NCBI RefSeq assembly: GCF_900156625.1
Contig: NZ_FTOB01000001.1
Location: 434,001-498,000 of the forward strand
DNA: 64,000 nucleotides
Direction of reading: 5' to 3'
Source of the DNA: Zobellia uliginosa
Lineage (GTDB): Bacteria; Bacteroidota; Bacteroidia; Flavobacteriales; Flavobacteriaceae
The notes under the pieces were generated by a model. It was not told where the DNA came from and made no database searches. It saw only the letters and a list, made by a program, of their open reading frames with translations. The position numbers and the translations under genes were made by a program. The number at the start of each line of letters is the position of its first letter. Positions within the stretch are counted from its first letter, which is position 1. This document shows, in pieces, positions 43,650-54,000 of this stretch.

Positions 43650-45241
43650 GGGGTGTTGGTTTTAAAGGTTAAGGTGTTCGACCAGTCGCTCCAATTTAGG
43701 TGTTGGTCGCGATAACGAACGCGCCAGAAATAGGTAGAGTCTGGCTTTAGTCTTTTGGAGGGCTCATCGGTAAGGTCATCGCCTTCCTGCCTATTTTCTC
43801 GATAATACCAATTTTCAGATTGTTTCCAGTTGTCTAAGACCAAATCAGAAAAATCGGCCTTGGTCGCAATTTGCCAATGTGTCGCGGCATGGTAGGCTCC
43901 CTCAAATGAACTGGCAAAATTACCGGCTTTTAGTGTGGTACCGGTAAATGCGATGTTTCCTCCTTTTGGGGAAATGGCTTCGGGTGTTTCGGGCTTTTGG
44001 CTTTTGGCGTAAACGGTAATTTCATCGGTCTTTTCGTTTGACCTTGAGATGTGTTCATTGCCCCTGCTTATTCGTTTTAAAGTAAATTTAGGACGGCCCT
44101 CGGTAGCATCTACCTCTACCATGACAAAACCATATTCATCTTGGGTTACGGTAAATTCGTCATAATCACGACCTTCAAATTCGCCCCAGTTGTCTATAGC
44201 CCCTCCGGCCGAAGCAACATTTACCCAAAGATGTTTGTGGTCTTTCGACTGCCCTCGGGAATAGCCATGGGTGTGTCCGAAGAAGTGAATACTGGGTTTG
44301 CCGGTTTTTGTGGTAAAATCTTCAAGGAGCTTAATTACTTTTCCGGTAGATTCCTCTTCTCCGGGTATCCATAATTCCGATTTATGCGGATGGTGTAATT
44401 GGGCGAATACAAAGTCGATATCGGGGGCTTTGGCCGCTTCTGCCAAAACTTCCTTCAACCAGGTGTATTGCTGTTCTATTTCTCGATAGCCCTCATTGGA
44501 ATTCAGGCCGATGATGCGTGTGTTGCCATAATCTTTATACCACCAGTGTTCGGCATAGGCGGGTGTTCCGTTTTTGGGCAGGCTGAAGTATTTGAAGTAA
44601 TAGGCCGAATTCTTTTCATGGTTGCCCAGTACGGGGTAAACGGGAACCTCTGAGAACAGTTTTTGTGCCGGGGCAAAGAAGTCGTCCTTCCACTGCTCGT
44701 ATTTGGTGCCGTTTTCCACAAGGTCGCCAGGTACTAAAACCAATGCGAGGTTATCGGGAAGTTTCTTGCCGTACTCCGTTTTAATATAGGGAAGAATACC
44801 CTCGTTTACGATTTCAGAAAACTTATCGGGATTCAAGTGGTCTTTTTGTATATCGCTCATGGCAAGCATATTGAACGATTGGTTGTCGCTTGCAAAAGGG
44901 GGAGTCTTGAACTGGAAGATGTCCGATACCGTTTTTCCGGTGCGTACACGGTAAAAATAGGTAGTAAATCTTTTGAGGTTTTCTATTTGAACTTCGTGTA
45001 TTCGAGAATCGGTAAAGTTGACGTCGAAGGCTTTACCCCTTGTTTTTTTGCCCAGTTTCTGGGTCGTGCCCCACTCTACGATACTCTCTTCGCCGCTAGA
45101 GGTTTGCCACATTATTTTGATGGAATTCGGGGAGGCGTCCTGTAAGTACGGACGTACCAATATGCTAGGTTGTTCGCTTTGCCCATATACTAGCGTAAAG
45201 AGCATAAAGGTTAAAATAAATAGAGGTAAGGTATTTTTCAT
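43646..45241 (-). CDS. Secreted purple-acid-phosphatase-like metallophosphoesterase
   Basis: A 531-residue exported protein, signal peptide about 1-20. An N-terminal fibronectin-like purple-acid-phosphatase domain (about 25-115; RPYLQDASPNSIKIMWQT) precedes the metallophosphoesterase core: MLAMSDIQKDH, LVPGDLVENGTKYEQW, PVLGNHEKN, FAQLHHPHKSELW and HFFGHTHGYSRG. A C-terminal fibronectin type III-like domain (about 420-531) includes STYFWRVRYRDQHLNWSDWS. The Asp of the first motif is followed by Ile-Gln where the family usually has Asp/Tyr-x-His, so metal binding may be altered. It should act on phosphate esters at the cell surface. It starts 12 bases after the class III aminotransferase gene. 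Confidence 0.85.
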   Translation of the reverse strand: MKNTLPLFILTFMLFTLVYGQSEQPSILVRPYLQDASPNSIKIMWQTSSGEESIVEWGTTQKLGKKTRGKAFDVNFTDSRIHEVQIENLKRFTTYFYRVRTGKTVSDIFQFKTPPFASDNQSFNMLAMSDIQKDHLNPDKFSEIVNEGILPYIKTEYGKKLPDNLALVLVPGDLVENGTKYEQWKDDFFAPAQKLFSEVPVYPVLGNHEKNSAYYFKYFSLPKNGTPAYAEHWWYKDYGNTRIIGLNSNEGYREIEQQYTWLKEVLAEAAKAPDIDFVFAQLHHPHKSELWIPGEEESTGKVIKLLEDFTTKTGKPSIHFFGHTHGYSRGQSKDHKHLWVNVASAGGAIDNWGEFEGRDYDEFTVTQDEYGFVMVEVDATEGRPKFTLKRISRGNEHISRSNEKTDEITVYAKSQKPETPEAISPKGGNIAFTGTTLKAGNFASSFEGAYHAATHWQIATKADFSDLVLDNWKQSENWYYRENRQEGDDLTDEPSKRLKPDSTYFWRVRYRDQHLNWSDWSNTLTFKTNTP

Positions 45242-45253
45242 TTTTGAGTTGGT

Positions 45254-46612
45254 TTAAAGGTTTAGCGAAGTAAGGGAATTATCGACAATTTGAATGGCCT
45301 CTTTAAGCTTATCTTCGGTAATGGTGAGGGCAGGGGCCAGTTGGAGTACGTTACCGGCCGAGACCTTAAAGCTAAGTCCGTGCTTTAGACATTCGTACAT
45401 AACTTTTTCCGCTTCGTTTATGGCCTTCTTTTTGGTCGTATGGTTCTTTACCAGCTCAATGCCCCAGAGTAGGCCCAAACCGCGAACATCGCCTATAATA
45501 TCATGCTTTGCTTGAAGCCTGTTCATTTCTCGGTACATTAAGCCCTTATCTTTTTTCACTTTGTTCAGCAGTCCTTCTTCTTCGATGATTTCTAGGGTTG
45601 TCAAGGCTGCGGCGGCTCCGAGGGGACTCTTTTCATGGGTGTAGTGGCCCAAGGAAATATCACTGAATTTGTTATAGGCATCACGGGCAACGATGGCGGC
45701 TTGAGGAAAGATACCACCTCCAAGGCCCTTTCCCAAACAAAGTATGTCCGGTTCTATATCGTAATGCTCAAACGCAAACATTTTTCCCGTCCGGCCCAGG
45801 GCTATGGGAATTTCATCTAAAATCAATAGCACGCCATATCTATCACAAAGTTTGCGGGCTTCTTTCCAAAAAGCTTTGGAGGGAACCTGTACATCGGTAT
45901 TCCGTACGGTCTCGGCCAAGAAAGCCCCTATATCGCCTTCCTTTGCAAATACGTACTCTAGATATTCTAGGCATTTCGATTCATTGTTTTCATAAATACC
46001 ACGGTAGGTCACTGGTGGTGGAATACGCTCTACCCCTGGCATCATCGGTCCCATGTGTTCCCTGAAAACAGATTCCCCGCCCACGCTAATGGCATCTAAC
46101 GAGGCACCGTGAAAGGAGTCCCAAAATGAAACTACCTTGAATTTGCCGGTGACCGCCCGTGCCAGTTTAAGGGCGATACCAATGGCGGCACTTCCATTGG
46201 GGGTCATAAGGGTACGGTTGAGGTCCGATGGCAAAAGCGAAGCCAGTTTTTCGGCAAAATTAATGGCCGTTTCATTGGTGTACCGCCGGGTAGAAAAGGT
46301 CAGCGATTGCAGTTGTTCGGTAAGGCGCTGTACGAGTTTGGGGTGCGAAAACCCCAACTGATGCACGTTGTTGCCATGAAAATCAAGATATCTTTTACCG
46401 GAAAGGTTTTCTATATAGGGCCCCTCACAGTTTGAAAGCACGTCTAAACAGGGAGATGATAAGGCCTGATGAAAAAAATAACGGGCATCTTTTTCAAGAA
46501 GGGCTTTTGTGCTTTCATCGACCTCATGGTCTAACCAAGCTTGTCTGGCGGGGGTGTAGTTAATATCGCCCTCGGTTCTTTTGTTAGGTTTTATTTTTTT
46601 ATTCGGATGCAT
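45254..46612 (-). CDS. Class III PLP-dependent aminotransferase/lyase (PbfA- or ETNPPL-like)
   Basis: A PLP enzyme of 452 residues from the Met at 46612. The Schiff-base Lys is in ILCLGKGLGGGIFP (about 295) and the cofactor Asp in ILDEIPIALGRTG (about 266). The N-terminal LDFHGNNVHQLGFSHP segment is typical of the branch holding ethanolamine-phosphate phospho-lyase and (R)-1-hydroxy-2-aminoethylphosphonate ammonia-lyase PbfA. Those enzymes release ammonia from an aminoethyl phosphate or phosphonate. In this locus, with a phosphonatase-like HAD gene nearby, a PbfA-like reaction yielding phosphonoacetaldehyde fits best, but an ordinary transaminase cannot be excluded. There is no signal peptide. 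The start overlaps the end of the metallo-beta-lactamase-fold gene by 14 bases; a start at 46633 would extend the overlap. Confidence 0.78.
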   Translation of the reverse strand: MHPNKKIKPNKRTEGDINYTPARQAWLDHEVDESTKALLEKDARYFFHQALSSPCLDVLSNCEGPYIENLSGKRYLDFHGNNVHQLGFSHPKLVQRLTEQLQSLTFSTRRYTNETAINFAEKLASLLPSDLNRTLMTPNGSAAIGIALKLARAVTGKFKVVSFWDSFHGASLDAISVGGESVFREHMGPMMPGVERIPPPVTYRGIYENNESKCLEYLEYVFAKEGDIGAFLAETVRNTDVQVPSKAFWKEARKLCDRYGVLLILDEIPIALGRTGKMFAFEHYDIEPDILCLGKGLGGGIFPQAAIVARDAYNKFSDISLGHYTHEKSPLGAAAALTTLEIIEEEGLLNKVKKDKGLMYREMNRLQAKHDIIGDVRGLGLLWGIELVKNHTTKKKAINEAEKVMYECLKHGLSFKVSAGNVLQLAPALTITEDKLKEAIQIVDNSLTSLNL

Positions 46613-47870
46613 AGGGACCGTGTTCTGATACAAGCTCGCGCTGTTCTGAGCTATCGTTCAATATAAATATTTTATAGGCTTTTCCTCCTCTTTCAACCCG
46701 TACGACCACATGTCCGTTTTGGCTTCTGTACTGATCTAATCGGTTGCCAATGACCTCTTTGTTGGCTTGCAAAAGAACCGTGCTAAAAATGTCACGTTCT
46801 CCCGGATAGAGTTTTTGGGAGGTAATCCGGCTCAAGACTTCTTCTCCCGGATGGTCGCTAGACCAATTTTGTTGTATCCAGATGCGGGGCCTTAAGCTGC
46901 GTACGTACAAGCTGTTTTGGGAATCGCGATTGCCATGGTGGTTTAAGGTGGCTACATCAACAGGGCCGACGATAGGGGCAATGTTAGATTCCAATGAAGC
47001 AATATCGGTGCCGCCAAAAGTGTCGATACCGCTGATATCCCCTCCGGTAAAATAGTCGAAATCGCCATAACTGATTTTGAGGCAAGTGCTCAAGGGGTTC
47101 TCGCCGGAATATTCGCCCTTTTTGAATAGTGAAAAGGTTTCGTTTGAACGGCCGGTCCATATACGACCGTTAACCGCAATGTTCCGGATACTGAAACCTG
47201 GAAAATCGTTGGCTTGTGTTTTAAGTGCGATCTGGTTTACTAGGCCCGCTTCAAATGGTTTATGTTGGAGTCCGGTAGCCTTTGTTTGATGGGAAATGAA
47301 CTTCCAGTAGTTCTGAAGCGTGGGAATCATTCCATAGGCATCGTTTTTATCGATTTTCTTTTGGGTTTCAGTATCCTTGAGGTCGATAGGAAAGTGGCTT
47401 CCGCGGTCTAGAAGGGTTTTAATGGGGATGTGGTGGCCTACTTCGGTTATTCCGGTCAGGGCGTAATTCCCTTCTTTTATTAGTTTTCGATTGGGGTCCA
47501 TTTCCCCAAAATGGTCATCATGGTAATGGGTGATAAGGGCGTAATCGAGTTGTAGGGTTTTGTCTTTTGGAGCGAATTGCCGGATATAGTCAACAATCCA
47601 TTCCGGAGCCGATTTGGAACCGTTTGGCACCAATTTGGCATTTCTTGCGGAAAGGGTCCGGGCATGGGTCTCTGACATATCGCCCGCATCAATCAAAAGC
47701 GTAGTGCCGTCCGGAAGAATGAAAAAAGCAGCATCGCCACGGCCAGTGTTGATATGGTGTATGTCTAGCATGCCATATTCCCAAGGGGCCAGTTCGGTAC
47801 TATTTTGCTGGGCACAAACAGTAGTGCCCAGCGAAAACAGCGTTATAAAACAAAAATTGAGAAACTTCAT
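46599..47870 (-). CDS. Secreted metallo-beta-lactamase-fold hydrolase
   Basis: A 423-residue exported MBL-fold enzyme. The signal peptide is MKFLNFCFITLFSLGTTVCAQ. The metal motif HxHxDH is exact in LITHYHDDHFGEMD, with FTGGDISG and ATLNHHGNRDS as later ligands. The overall pattern (DIHHINTGRGDAAFFILPDG) resembles the ComEC/Rec2-type beta-lactamase domain, but it is freestanding and secreted. Members cleave phosphodiesters, including phosphorylcholine esters. The ATG follows the stop of the PA14-bearing phosphodiesterase gene with no gap. Confidence 0.85.
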   Translation of the reverse strand: MKFLNFCFITLFSLGTTVCAQQNSTELAPWEYGMLDIHHINTGRGDAAFFILPDGTTLLIDAGDMSETHARTLSARNAKLVPNGSKSAPEWIVDYIRQFAPKDKTLQLDYALITHYHDDHFGEMDPNRKLIKEGNYALTGITEVGHHIPIKTLLDRGSHFPIDLKDTETQKKIDKNDAYGMIPTLQNYWKFISHQTKATGLQHKPFEAGLVNQIALKTQANDFPGFSIRNIAVNGRIWTGRSNETFSLFKKGEYSGENPLSTCLKISYGDFDYFTGGDISGIDTFGGTDIASLESNIAPIVGPVDVATLNHHGNRDSQNSLYVRSLRPRIWIQQNWSSDHPGEEVLSRITSQKLYPGERDIFSTVLLQANKEVIGNRLDQYRSQNGHVVVRVERGGKAYKIFILNDSSEQRELVSEHGPYASE

Positions 47871-49517
47871 TTAATTGGCGATCAATAAAGGGTGGCTTAA
47901 AATTTGTTTGACCGTGTCTCCTTCCTCTACGAAAACATCAAGCCAGCCATCGCCCCCACCGTTAAACCAAAGGACTTTGAGGGTGTGTAGGCCGCGTTTT
48001 AAATTGATCGAACCGTCTTTGGTCCTTACCCCGTGGTCTCCGTCGTTATCCACTACCAGTTCGTTATCGATAAAGAGCTGACTGCCGTCGTCTGAACGTA
48101 GGTAAAACCTAAAATTTTTGGTTTCGTCCACCTGTATGTTAGCGGTGAATCGCACTGCCGTGTTGGGTTTTATTTTATCCCGTATCTCATCGGAAGTAAT
48201 TTCGAAAGAACTTCCTATTATATCTGGCTTTTGCGAGCCCAGGGCAGGTAGAAAGGAAAGATGGTCTTTATAGAAAATTTCATATTTCACGGGCGTTTTA
48301 AGGTCTCTTGGGTGGATTCTAAAAAAAGCCTCTGCTATCGGACTGTTAATTTTTCCATCTCTGAACATCGCACTTTTTACTACCGTATTTTGGGTTAGCG
48401 GGATGGTCTTTTCGTAGGTTTTGGAAGTTTTTGTAGGCAATGAACCGTCAAGCGTATATCGGATCGTTCCGATTGCATTGGGGTTTTCGATTTTCAGGGA
48501 AGCCTTTTCGACGAAAAGTCCGCCTGCCTTTTTGTAACCATCTCCTTTTGGGGAGAAAAGAGGTTCCTTCAACTGCTCAAGAAGCGTATAGTTATCTTTA
48601 ATTTGATAACCTTCAAAAGCCGAGAGTACAGGTTTTCCGATCCAAGCATATGGGGTTTTTAGGCCCAGGGCAAAAGCAACGGTAGCCGCATTGTCATACT
48701 GGTATATCGGATGGGCGATCTTGTAGTTTTTCTTGACCCCCTTGCCCCAAACAATAAATGGAATTTCAATTTCCTTGAGTGATTCTCCACCGTGGCCTTT
48801 TCCTAAGCCGCCATGGTCGGCACTAACAATGATTAGGGTTTTGTCCTCTAGACCAGATGCTGCAATTGCCTGTAAAACTTGCTTTAAAAGCTGATCGGCT
48901 TTTTCTACGGATTCGTAGTACTTTGGCGTTCCATGGCCGTACTCGTGGCCGGCGTGGTCTACATGGTCAAAATGGACGAAGGTAAGTTTTGGTCTTTTGG
49001 TTTTAATGTAAGAACTGGCCAAAACTGCGGTTTCATCTTCCGTTTCCGGACTCACATCATAATCGACCGCACTTTTCTCGAACAACCTTCCAAAACCGCC
49101 CCAGTGGTAAATGGCACCTATTTCGGCGGAAGCAATCTGGTCATGGGTCAATTGAAAAATGGTGGGGAATATGAACTCCTCACTTTGTGTAACCGCGGGA
49201 AGCGTAAAATTATCACGTTCCCAAGCATTGGACGTTATACCATGTTGCTCGGGTCCGGCTCCCATAATCATTGAGGCCCAATTGGTACTTGAACTGGTAG
49301 GAAGCACAGCCCTGGCATGCAAGGAATAGGCACCTTCTTGCATTAATTTGTCAAAGGTAGGGGTGTTTGCGTTTTGGAGCCCATCTGGACTCAGTCCGTC
49401 AAAACCTATGACCACTACGTGTTCAATGTCTAAAGTAGGTACTTCTTGACCACTAACGCTTCTGGACCATATTCCGCAGAGCGCTAGCATAGGCATGAGT
49501 AACTTCATTGGTTTCAT
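47871..49517 (-). CDS. Secreted phosphodiesterase with chitobiase-like and PA14 domains
   Basis: A 548-residue exported enzyme. Signal peptide about 1-22. The alkaline-phosphatase/NPP catalytic domain (about 30-315) shows VVVIGFDGLSPDGL, nucleophile region PTSSSTNWASM, HFDHVDHAGHEYGHG and IIVSADHGGLGKGHGG. A chitobiase C-terminal-like domain (about 335-410) contains GTIRYTLDGSLPTKTSKTYE. A PA14 domain follows (about 420-540; RFYLRSDDGSQLFIDNELV and FNGGGDGWLDVFVE), which usually binds glycans. The architecture suggests docking on a glycoconjugate or glycan while the catalytic domain removes phospho- or phosphono-groups. It starts 77 bases after susD. Confidence 0.88.
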   Translation of the reverse strand: MKPMKLLMPMLALCGIWSRSVSGQEVPTLDIEHVVVIGFDGLSPDGLQNANTPTFDKLMQEGAYSLHARAVLPTSSSTNWASMIMGAGPEQHGITSNAWERDNFTLPAVTQSEEFIFPTIFQLTHDQIASAEIGAIYHWGGFGRLFEKSAVDYDVSPETEDETAVLASSYIKTKRPKLTFVHFDHVDHAGHEYGHGTPKYYESVEKADQLLKQVLQAIAASGLEDKTLIIVSADHGGLGKGHGGESLKEIEIPFIVWGKGVKKNYKIAHPIYQYDNAATVAFALGLKTPYAWIGKPVLSAFEGYQIKDNYTLLEQLKEPLFSPKGDGYKKAGGLFVEKASLKIENPNAIGTIRYTLDGSLPTKTSKTYEKTIPLTQNTVVKSAMFRDGKINSPIAEAFFRIHPRDLKTPVKYEIFYKDHLSFLPALGSQKPDIIGSSFEITSDEIRDKIKPNTAVRFTANIQVDETKNFRFYLRSDDGSQLFIDNELVVDNDGDHGVRTKDGSINLKRGLHTLKVLWFNGGGDGWLDVFVEEGDTVKQILSHPLLIAN

Positions 49518-49594
49518 AATTTGAAAAATTAATTATAACAATGCTTTTGCCTTGGTTGTTACGATGGGCAAAAGCATTGCTGTTTATAAGAAGG

Positions 49595-51040
49595 TTAGTA
49601 CCTTGTTCCGGTCTCCCACCATCCCTTAGAGTTTATATTATCCCCACCAATTGCTTCTACTGCAGCTTTATAGTTTATTTCGTTCAATGTTTGTTCAGAA
49701 GAAGGGTATAGAAATCTAACCGGGTAAAGACCTTGGTTTTCATTGTCCGGTCCGGCTTCAAGTGCAGGAAGGCCTGTTCTCCTATAATCGAACCAACCTT
49801 GGTAATCTACATTCCAAAGTGCTAGTGTTTTTTGGGTCATTAGTAATTCAATGCTTCCATCGTAAGCTACGGAAGGCTGTGCTAAGTAAGCATCAATAAC
49901 CGCATCGTCTGTTACGCCCCAATACTTCATGCTTTGGCGAATTCCTTCATTGTAAAAAGTTTCGGCATCACCGGAAATAAATCCTCTTTCTGCGGCTTCG
50001 GCCAAAATAAAGTTCACCTCAGAGCTTTTTATAATATAGGCCTCAGCCTCAGTTCTTGAAAAGTAGAACAATTCAACATCTAAACGGCTAGGGCTGTTGG
50101 CATCGTCATACGCTCTAGCATTATCTTGGTTTAGGCCAATAGGGATGCCCACATATTCTCCATTATTGTTACGGTCAAACCAAATATCCAATCTAGGGTC
50201 GTTAAAACGGGTAAGGTATTCAAGTCCGGTAGTACACAAGCTTTTCTCGTCAAAACCACCAATACGGCCTGTACTTTCCGGCCAAGAGTCAGTATTTGAA
50301 GTTCCGCTGAAAGTTAAGGTAGCATTGTCATCATTGGTCATAATATAGTTTCCGGCACTAACAATAGCTTGCATTTGGGCCGATACGTCTCTTTGTTTTG
50401 AGATTCGCAACAAGTAACGTAAGCGAAGGGAATTTGCTAGTTTTCTCCATTTTGAAGCATCACCATCAAAAATAACATCTCCGGTTGAGCCTGTAATGGC
50501 TTCACCTAGGGCCAAAGCAGCATCGGCATCAACTAAATCTTGAAGAACACCGTTGTAAACCGTTTCTTGATCATCATATTTTGGGGTGAAGACCGCATCT
50601 GTTTTTCCGGTAATAGCTTCCGTATAAGGAACGTTCGCATAAAGATCCGTTAAATTGGCATAACAAAGGGCTCTTAGGGTTAGGGCTATGCCTTCATAAG
50701 TGCTGTTCTTTGTTTCCTCTGCTCTAGAGATTTCTAGAATATCCGTTACTTCCGGTAAAATTTCATAGAAAAAATTCCAAAGTCCTTGATCTCCCCATTC
50801 AAATTGACCAAAACCAGGGAAGTTATTCTTTGCCATTAGCTGGGTAAGAGTATTTCCGTCTGAATATCCTTCAGATGTTAAAGTGCGGGCAATTTGTGAA
50901 GTTGCCGTAGCGGTAAGTAGATTGGCACTTACCATTTCGGGAGCATTGGGGTTGGTATTGGTTTCTTCAAAATCTGCGGTACAGCCCGTTAAGCTTAAGC
51001 CGGCTAGAAGAATTATGGTAAATATTTTTGATGTTTTCAT
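49595..51040 (-). CDS. SusD/RagB-family nutrient-binding outer membrane lipoprotein
   Basis: A 481-residue surface lipoprotein. The signal MKTSKIFTIILLAGLSLTGC ends at lipobox Cys20. The following TADFEETNTNPNAPEMV and TLTQLMAKNN segments resemble the SusD-like-2 subfamily, often paired with TonB receptors for peptides or other non-starch ligands. The TPR-like core includes ALTLRALCYANLTDLYANVPYTEA. It forms the lid of the adjacent SusC-like transporter. The gene starts 31 bases after susC. Confidence 0.93.
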   Translation of the reverse strand: MKTSKIFTIILLAGLSLTGCTADFEETNTNPNAPEMVSANLLTATATSQIARTLTSEGYSDGNTLTQLMAKNNFPGFGQFEWGDQGLWNFFYEILPEVTDILEISRAEETKNSTYEGIALTLRALCYANLTDLYANVPYTEAITGKTDAVFTPKYDDQETVYNGVLQDLVDADAALALGEAITGSTGDVIFDGDASKWRKLANSLRLRYLLRISKQRDVSAQMQAIVSAGNYIMTNDDNATLTFSGTSNTDSWPESTGRIGGFDEKSLCTTGLEYLTRFNDPRLDIWFDRNNNGEYVGIPIGLNQDNARAYDDANSPSRLDVELFYFSRTEAEAYIIKSSEVNFILAEAAERGFISGDAETFYNEGIRQSMKYWGVTDDAVIDAYLAQPSVAYDGSIELLMTQKTLALWNVDYQGWFDYRRTGLPALEAGPDNENQGLYPVRFLYPSSEQTLNEINYKAAVEAIGGDNINSKGWWETGTRY

Positions 51041-51071
51041 CTTGAATATGTATTGTATTGATTAATTCTAG

Positions 51072-54000
51072 TTAGAATTCTATGTTTATGTTAAATCCAT
51101 AGCTTCTTGTGCTTGGCAGGGCCATATCCTCTACGCCGGGAACTACACTTCCGCCCGAAAAAGATATGGTTTCCGGGTCTACATGGGGGTTTTCCGTCCA
51201 TAGTGCCAGGTTACGTCCAACAAGAGAAATACTGGCGGAAGCAATTGGGGTTTGGGCGAACATCTTTTTAGGGAAGTTGTAACCGAATTTTACTTCTCTA
51301 AGCTTTACATAACTAGCATCGTACATTGTAGTCTCCTCATTGCTTCGGTTGTACACGGTAGAGTAGTACCCGGATGCTGGAACATTTATGGTGTTCTTTT
51401 CATAAACTGGGTTCTCTGCAGTTCCGGTATTTATTACTCCTTCGGCAACAATACCCGTTTCACGCCCTTCCGTAGTAAAATCCAATAGGCCTGTAGTACC
51501 ACCAATGGAGACTGTTCTTGAATGGTAAACACCACCTTGTCTCCAATCAAAAAGAACGCCTAGATTTAGGTTCTTGTAACGGAAACTATTTTGAAACCCT
51601 AGCATAAAATCAGGGTTGTAGTTCCCTAAGTTTCTAAGTTCACTGTCTCTTGAAGGGAGGCCCGTATCTGAATTGATAATCCACTTTCCATAATGAGGAC
51701 TGTTGGTGTCCGTTACTTTTACGAAACCTGTACCGTATAGATCGCCCATTCTCTCTCCTACCTCGGCCCCTACAATAAGGTAGTTTTCTTTTATCTGATA
51801 AAAAGGAAGCTCGTCTGCTAGTGCTATAATTTTACCTCTGTTGGTGGTGAAGTTAATGTTGGAGTTCCAAGTAAAGTTTTCAGATTTGATCGGGGTGGCG
51901 TTCAAAGTAATTTCAAGACCTTCGTTTCTAACCTGGCCGGCATTGATTACCGTTTTGTTGTAACCTGAAGTATTGGAAACAGGTAACGAAATAATTTGGT
52001 TCTTGGTTTCCGATCTATATAATGCCACGTCTAGTCCCAAACGATTACTAAACAACCTTAAGTCCGCTCCAACCTCAAAAGAATTGGTTCTTTCTGGTTT
52101 TAAGTCCGGTAGTTTTAATTCGGAAGGAGAATTAACTCGTGAAAAACCATTGAATGTTGTTCCAAAGCCGTAGGTCGATAATAAGTTGTACGGGTCAGTA
52201 TCGTTACCTACACTTGCCCAACCTGCCCTTAATTTTGCAAAAGTTATGGTTTTGGGGAAGGTGAACATATCCGATAGAATTAAACTAAGACCTGCCGAAG
52301 GATAAAAATAACTGCTGTTCTCTAAAGGAAGGGTGGAAGACCAATCGTTTCTTCCGGTTACATCTAAGAACAGATAATCTTTGTAGCCAAAATTTGCGAA
52401 AGCGTACAGACTGTTAATTTCCTTTTTATCATCATAATCGCTAGACGTTAGGGGTTCTGCCGCATTTCCGAAATTATATATACCGGGAATTGAAAGCGAG
52501 TTGGCACTTACTCTTTGATATCTATTTTTAACGATACGGTTATTGCCCCCAAAAGAAAGGCCAAAATCAAAGTCATCATTGAACGTAGTGTTGTAGCCAA
52601 GAAGGAAATCGGTGTTCTGCTCAAAAGCATAGATATTATCTTCTCTATACTGGCCCTTTGGAAACCGCTGCGTAGAATAAGCTCTTTTACGCATGTTCAG
52701 TTCGTTGGCATAATCAAATCCGGTTCTGAACATAAAATCTAGACCTTTGGCCAGTTTAATGTCTGCACGCATATTGGTAATAACACGGTCCTTGTCAAGA
52801 CTGTTCGTGTTTTCGTAAACGTTAAAGAAAGGGTTGTCGTGGTAGTTGTAATTGTAATTGTACTGTTGTACGCCCTCTAAACCTGGTTGCCAGTAATCGC
52901 GCAGCGAGTCCATATCAACATGTTGTCCGAACCAAACCCATAAGTACATAATATTCTCGGTGCCGTACGAGTTTACAGGGCGGTTTCCGGAATTACTGTT
53001 TACGTAGTTCATAGAACCGGAGACCTTAAGCCAATCGGAAAGTTGATACGATCCGTTAAGTGCATACGAACGTCTATTGTAATCTGTATTGGGTACAATG
53101 CCCTCGCTTTGCAAATCGGTAAAAGAGAGTCTAAAGTTTCCTTTATCGTTTCCCCCGGTTAGTGCAATGTTGTTACTTATGGTATGACCGGTCTCAAAAA
53201 AACTTTTAATATTGCCGGGTCTCGATAAAAACGGAGTAGCAATAATTTCATCGGAAAAAGTGCCATCCGCATTTCTTGGTCGCACATGAACATCACCCGC
53301 ACGCAAACCGCTGGTTGTTGGGCTGTCATGCTGTGCAATCAATTGGCCGTTTAAAGCAGGTCCCCAACTTTCGTCAACATGATCGTTTACACCTCCTGTA
53401 ATGGAACGGTTTTGACCACCATCGGCAAAGGCGAACTGACCGTTTGATCCTTGACCATATTCGTATTGGTATTCTGGAAATGTTAGAATAGACTCAAATG
53501 TGGTGTTGTTGGTGTAAGAAACACCTATACCTTTGTTGTTCTTTCCTGATTTTGTGGTTATCAATATAACCCCGTTGGCACCTCTTGAGCCGTAAAGGGC
53601 TGTGGCACTTGGTCCTTTTAGAACGTTCATGGTCTCTATGTCGTCTGGGTTAATGTCTTGGGCGCCGTTTCCGTAGTCTACTTCCATGTTACCTTCGTTA
53701 GAACGGCTACTTACACTGTTGTTGATGGGAATACCGTCAACTACGAAAAGTGGTGAATTCGCGTTTGGACTTGGGTTTAATGAACTTTCCCCACGGATAA
53801 TAATTTGAGAAGATGAACCTACTCCAGAATTGCCACCGGTAACTTGCACACCTGCAAGTTTACCCGCTAAGGAGTTGACTACGTTTGTTTCTTTTGCTTT
53901 GGAGATGTCTTCTCCCGAAACTTTTTGAACAGCATAGGCCAATTTCTTAGCTTCCCTTTTAATACCCAAAGCCGTTACTACAACCTCGCCCAGTTGCTCT

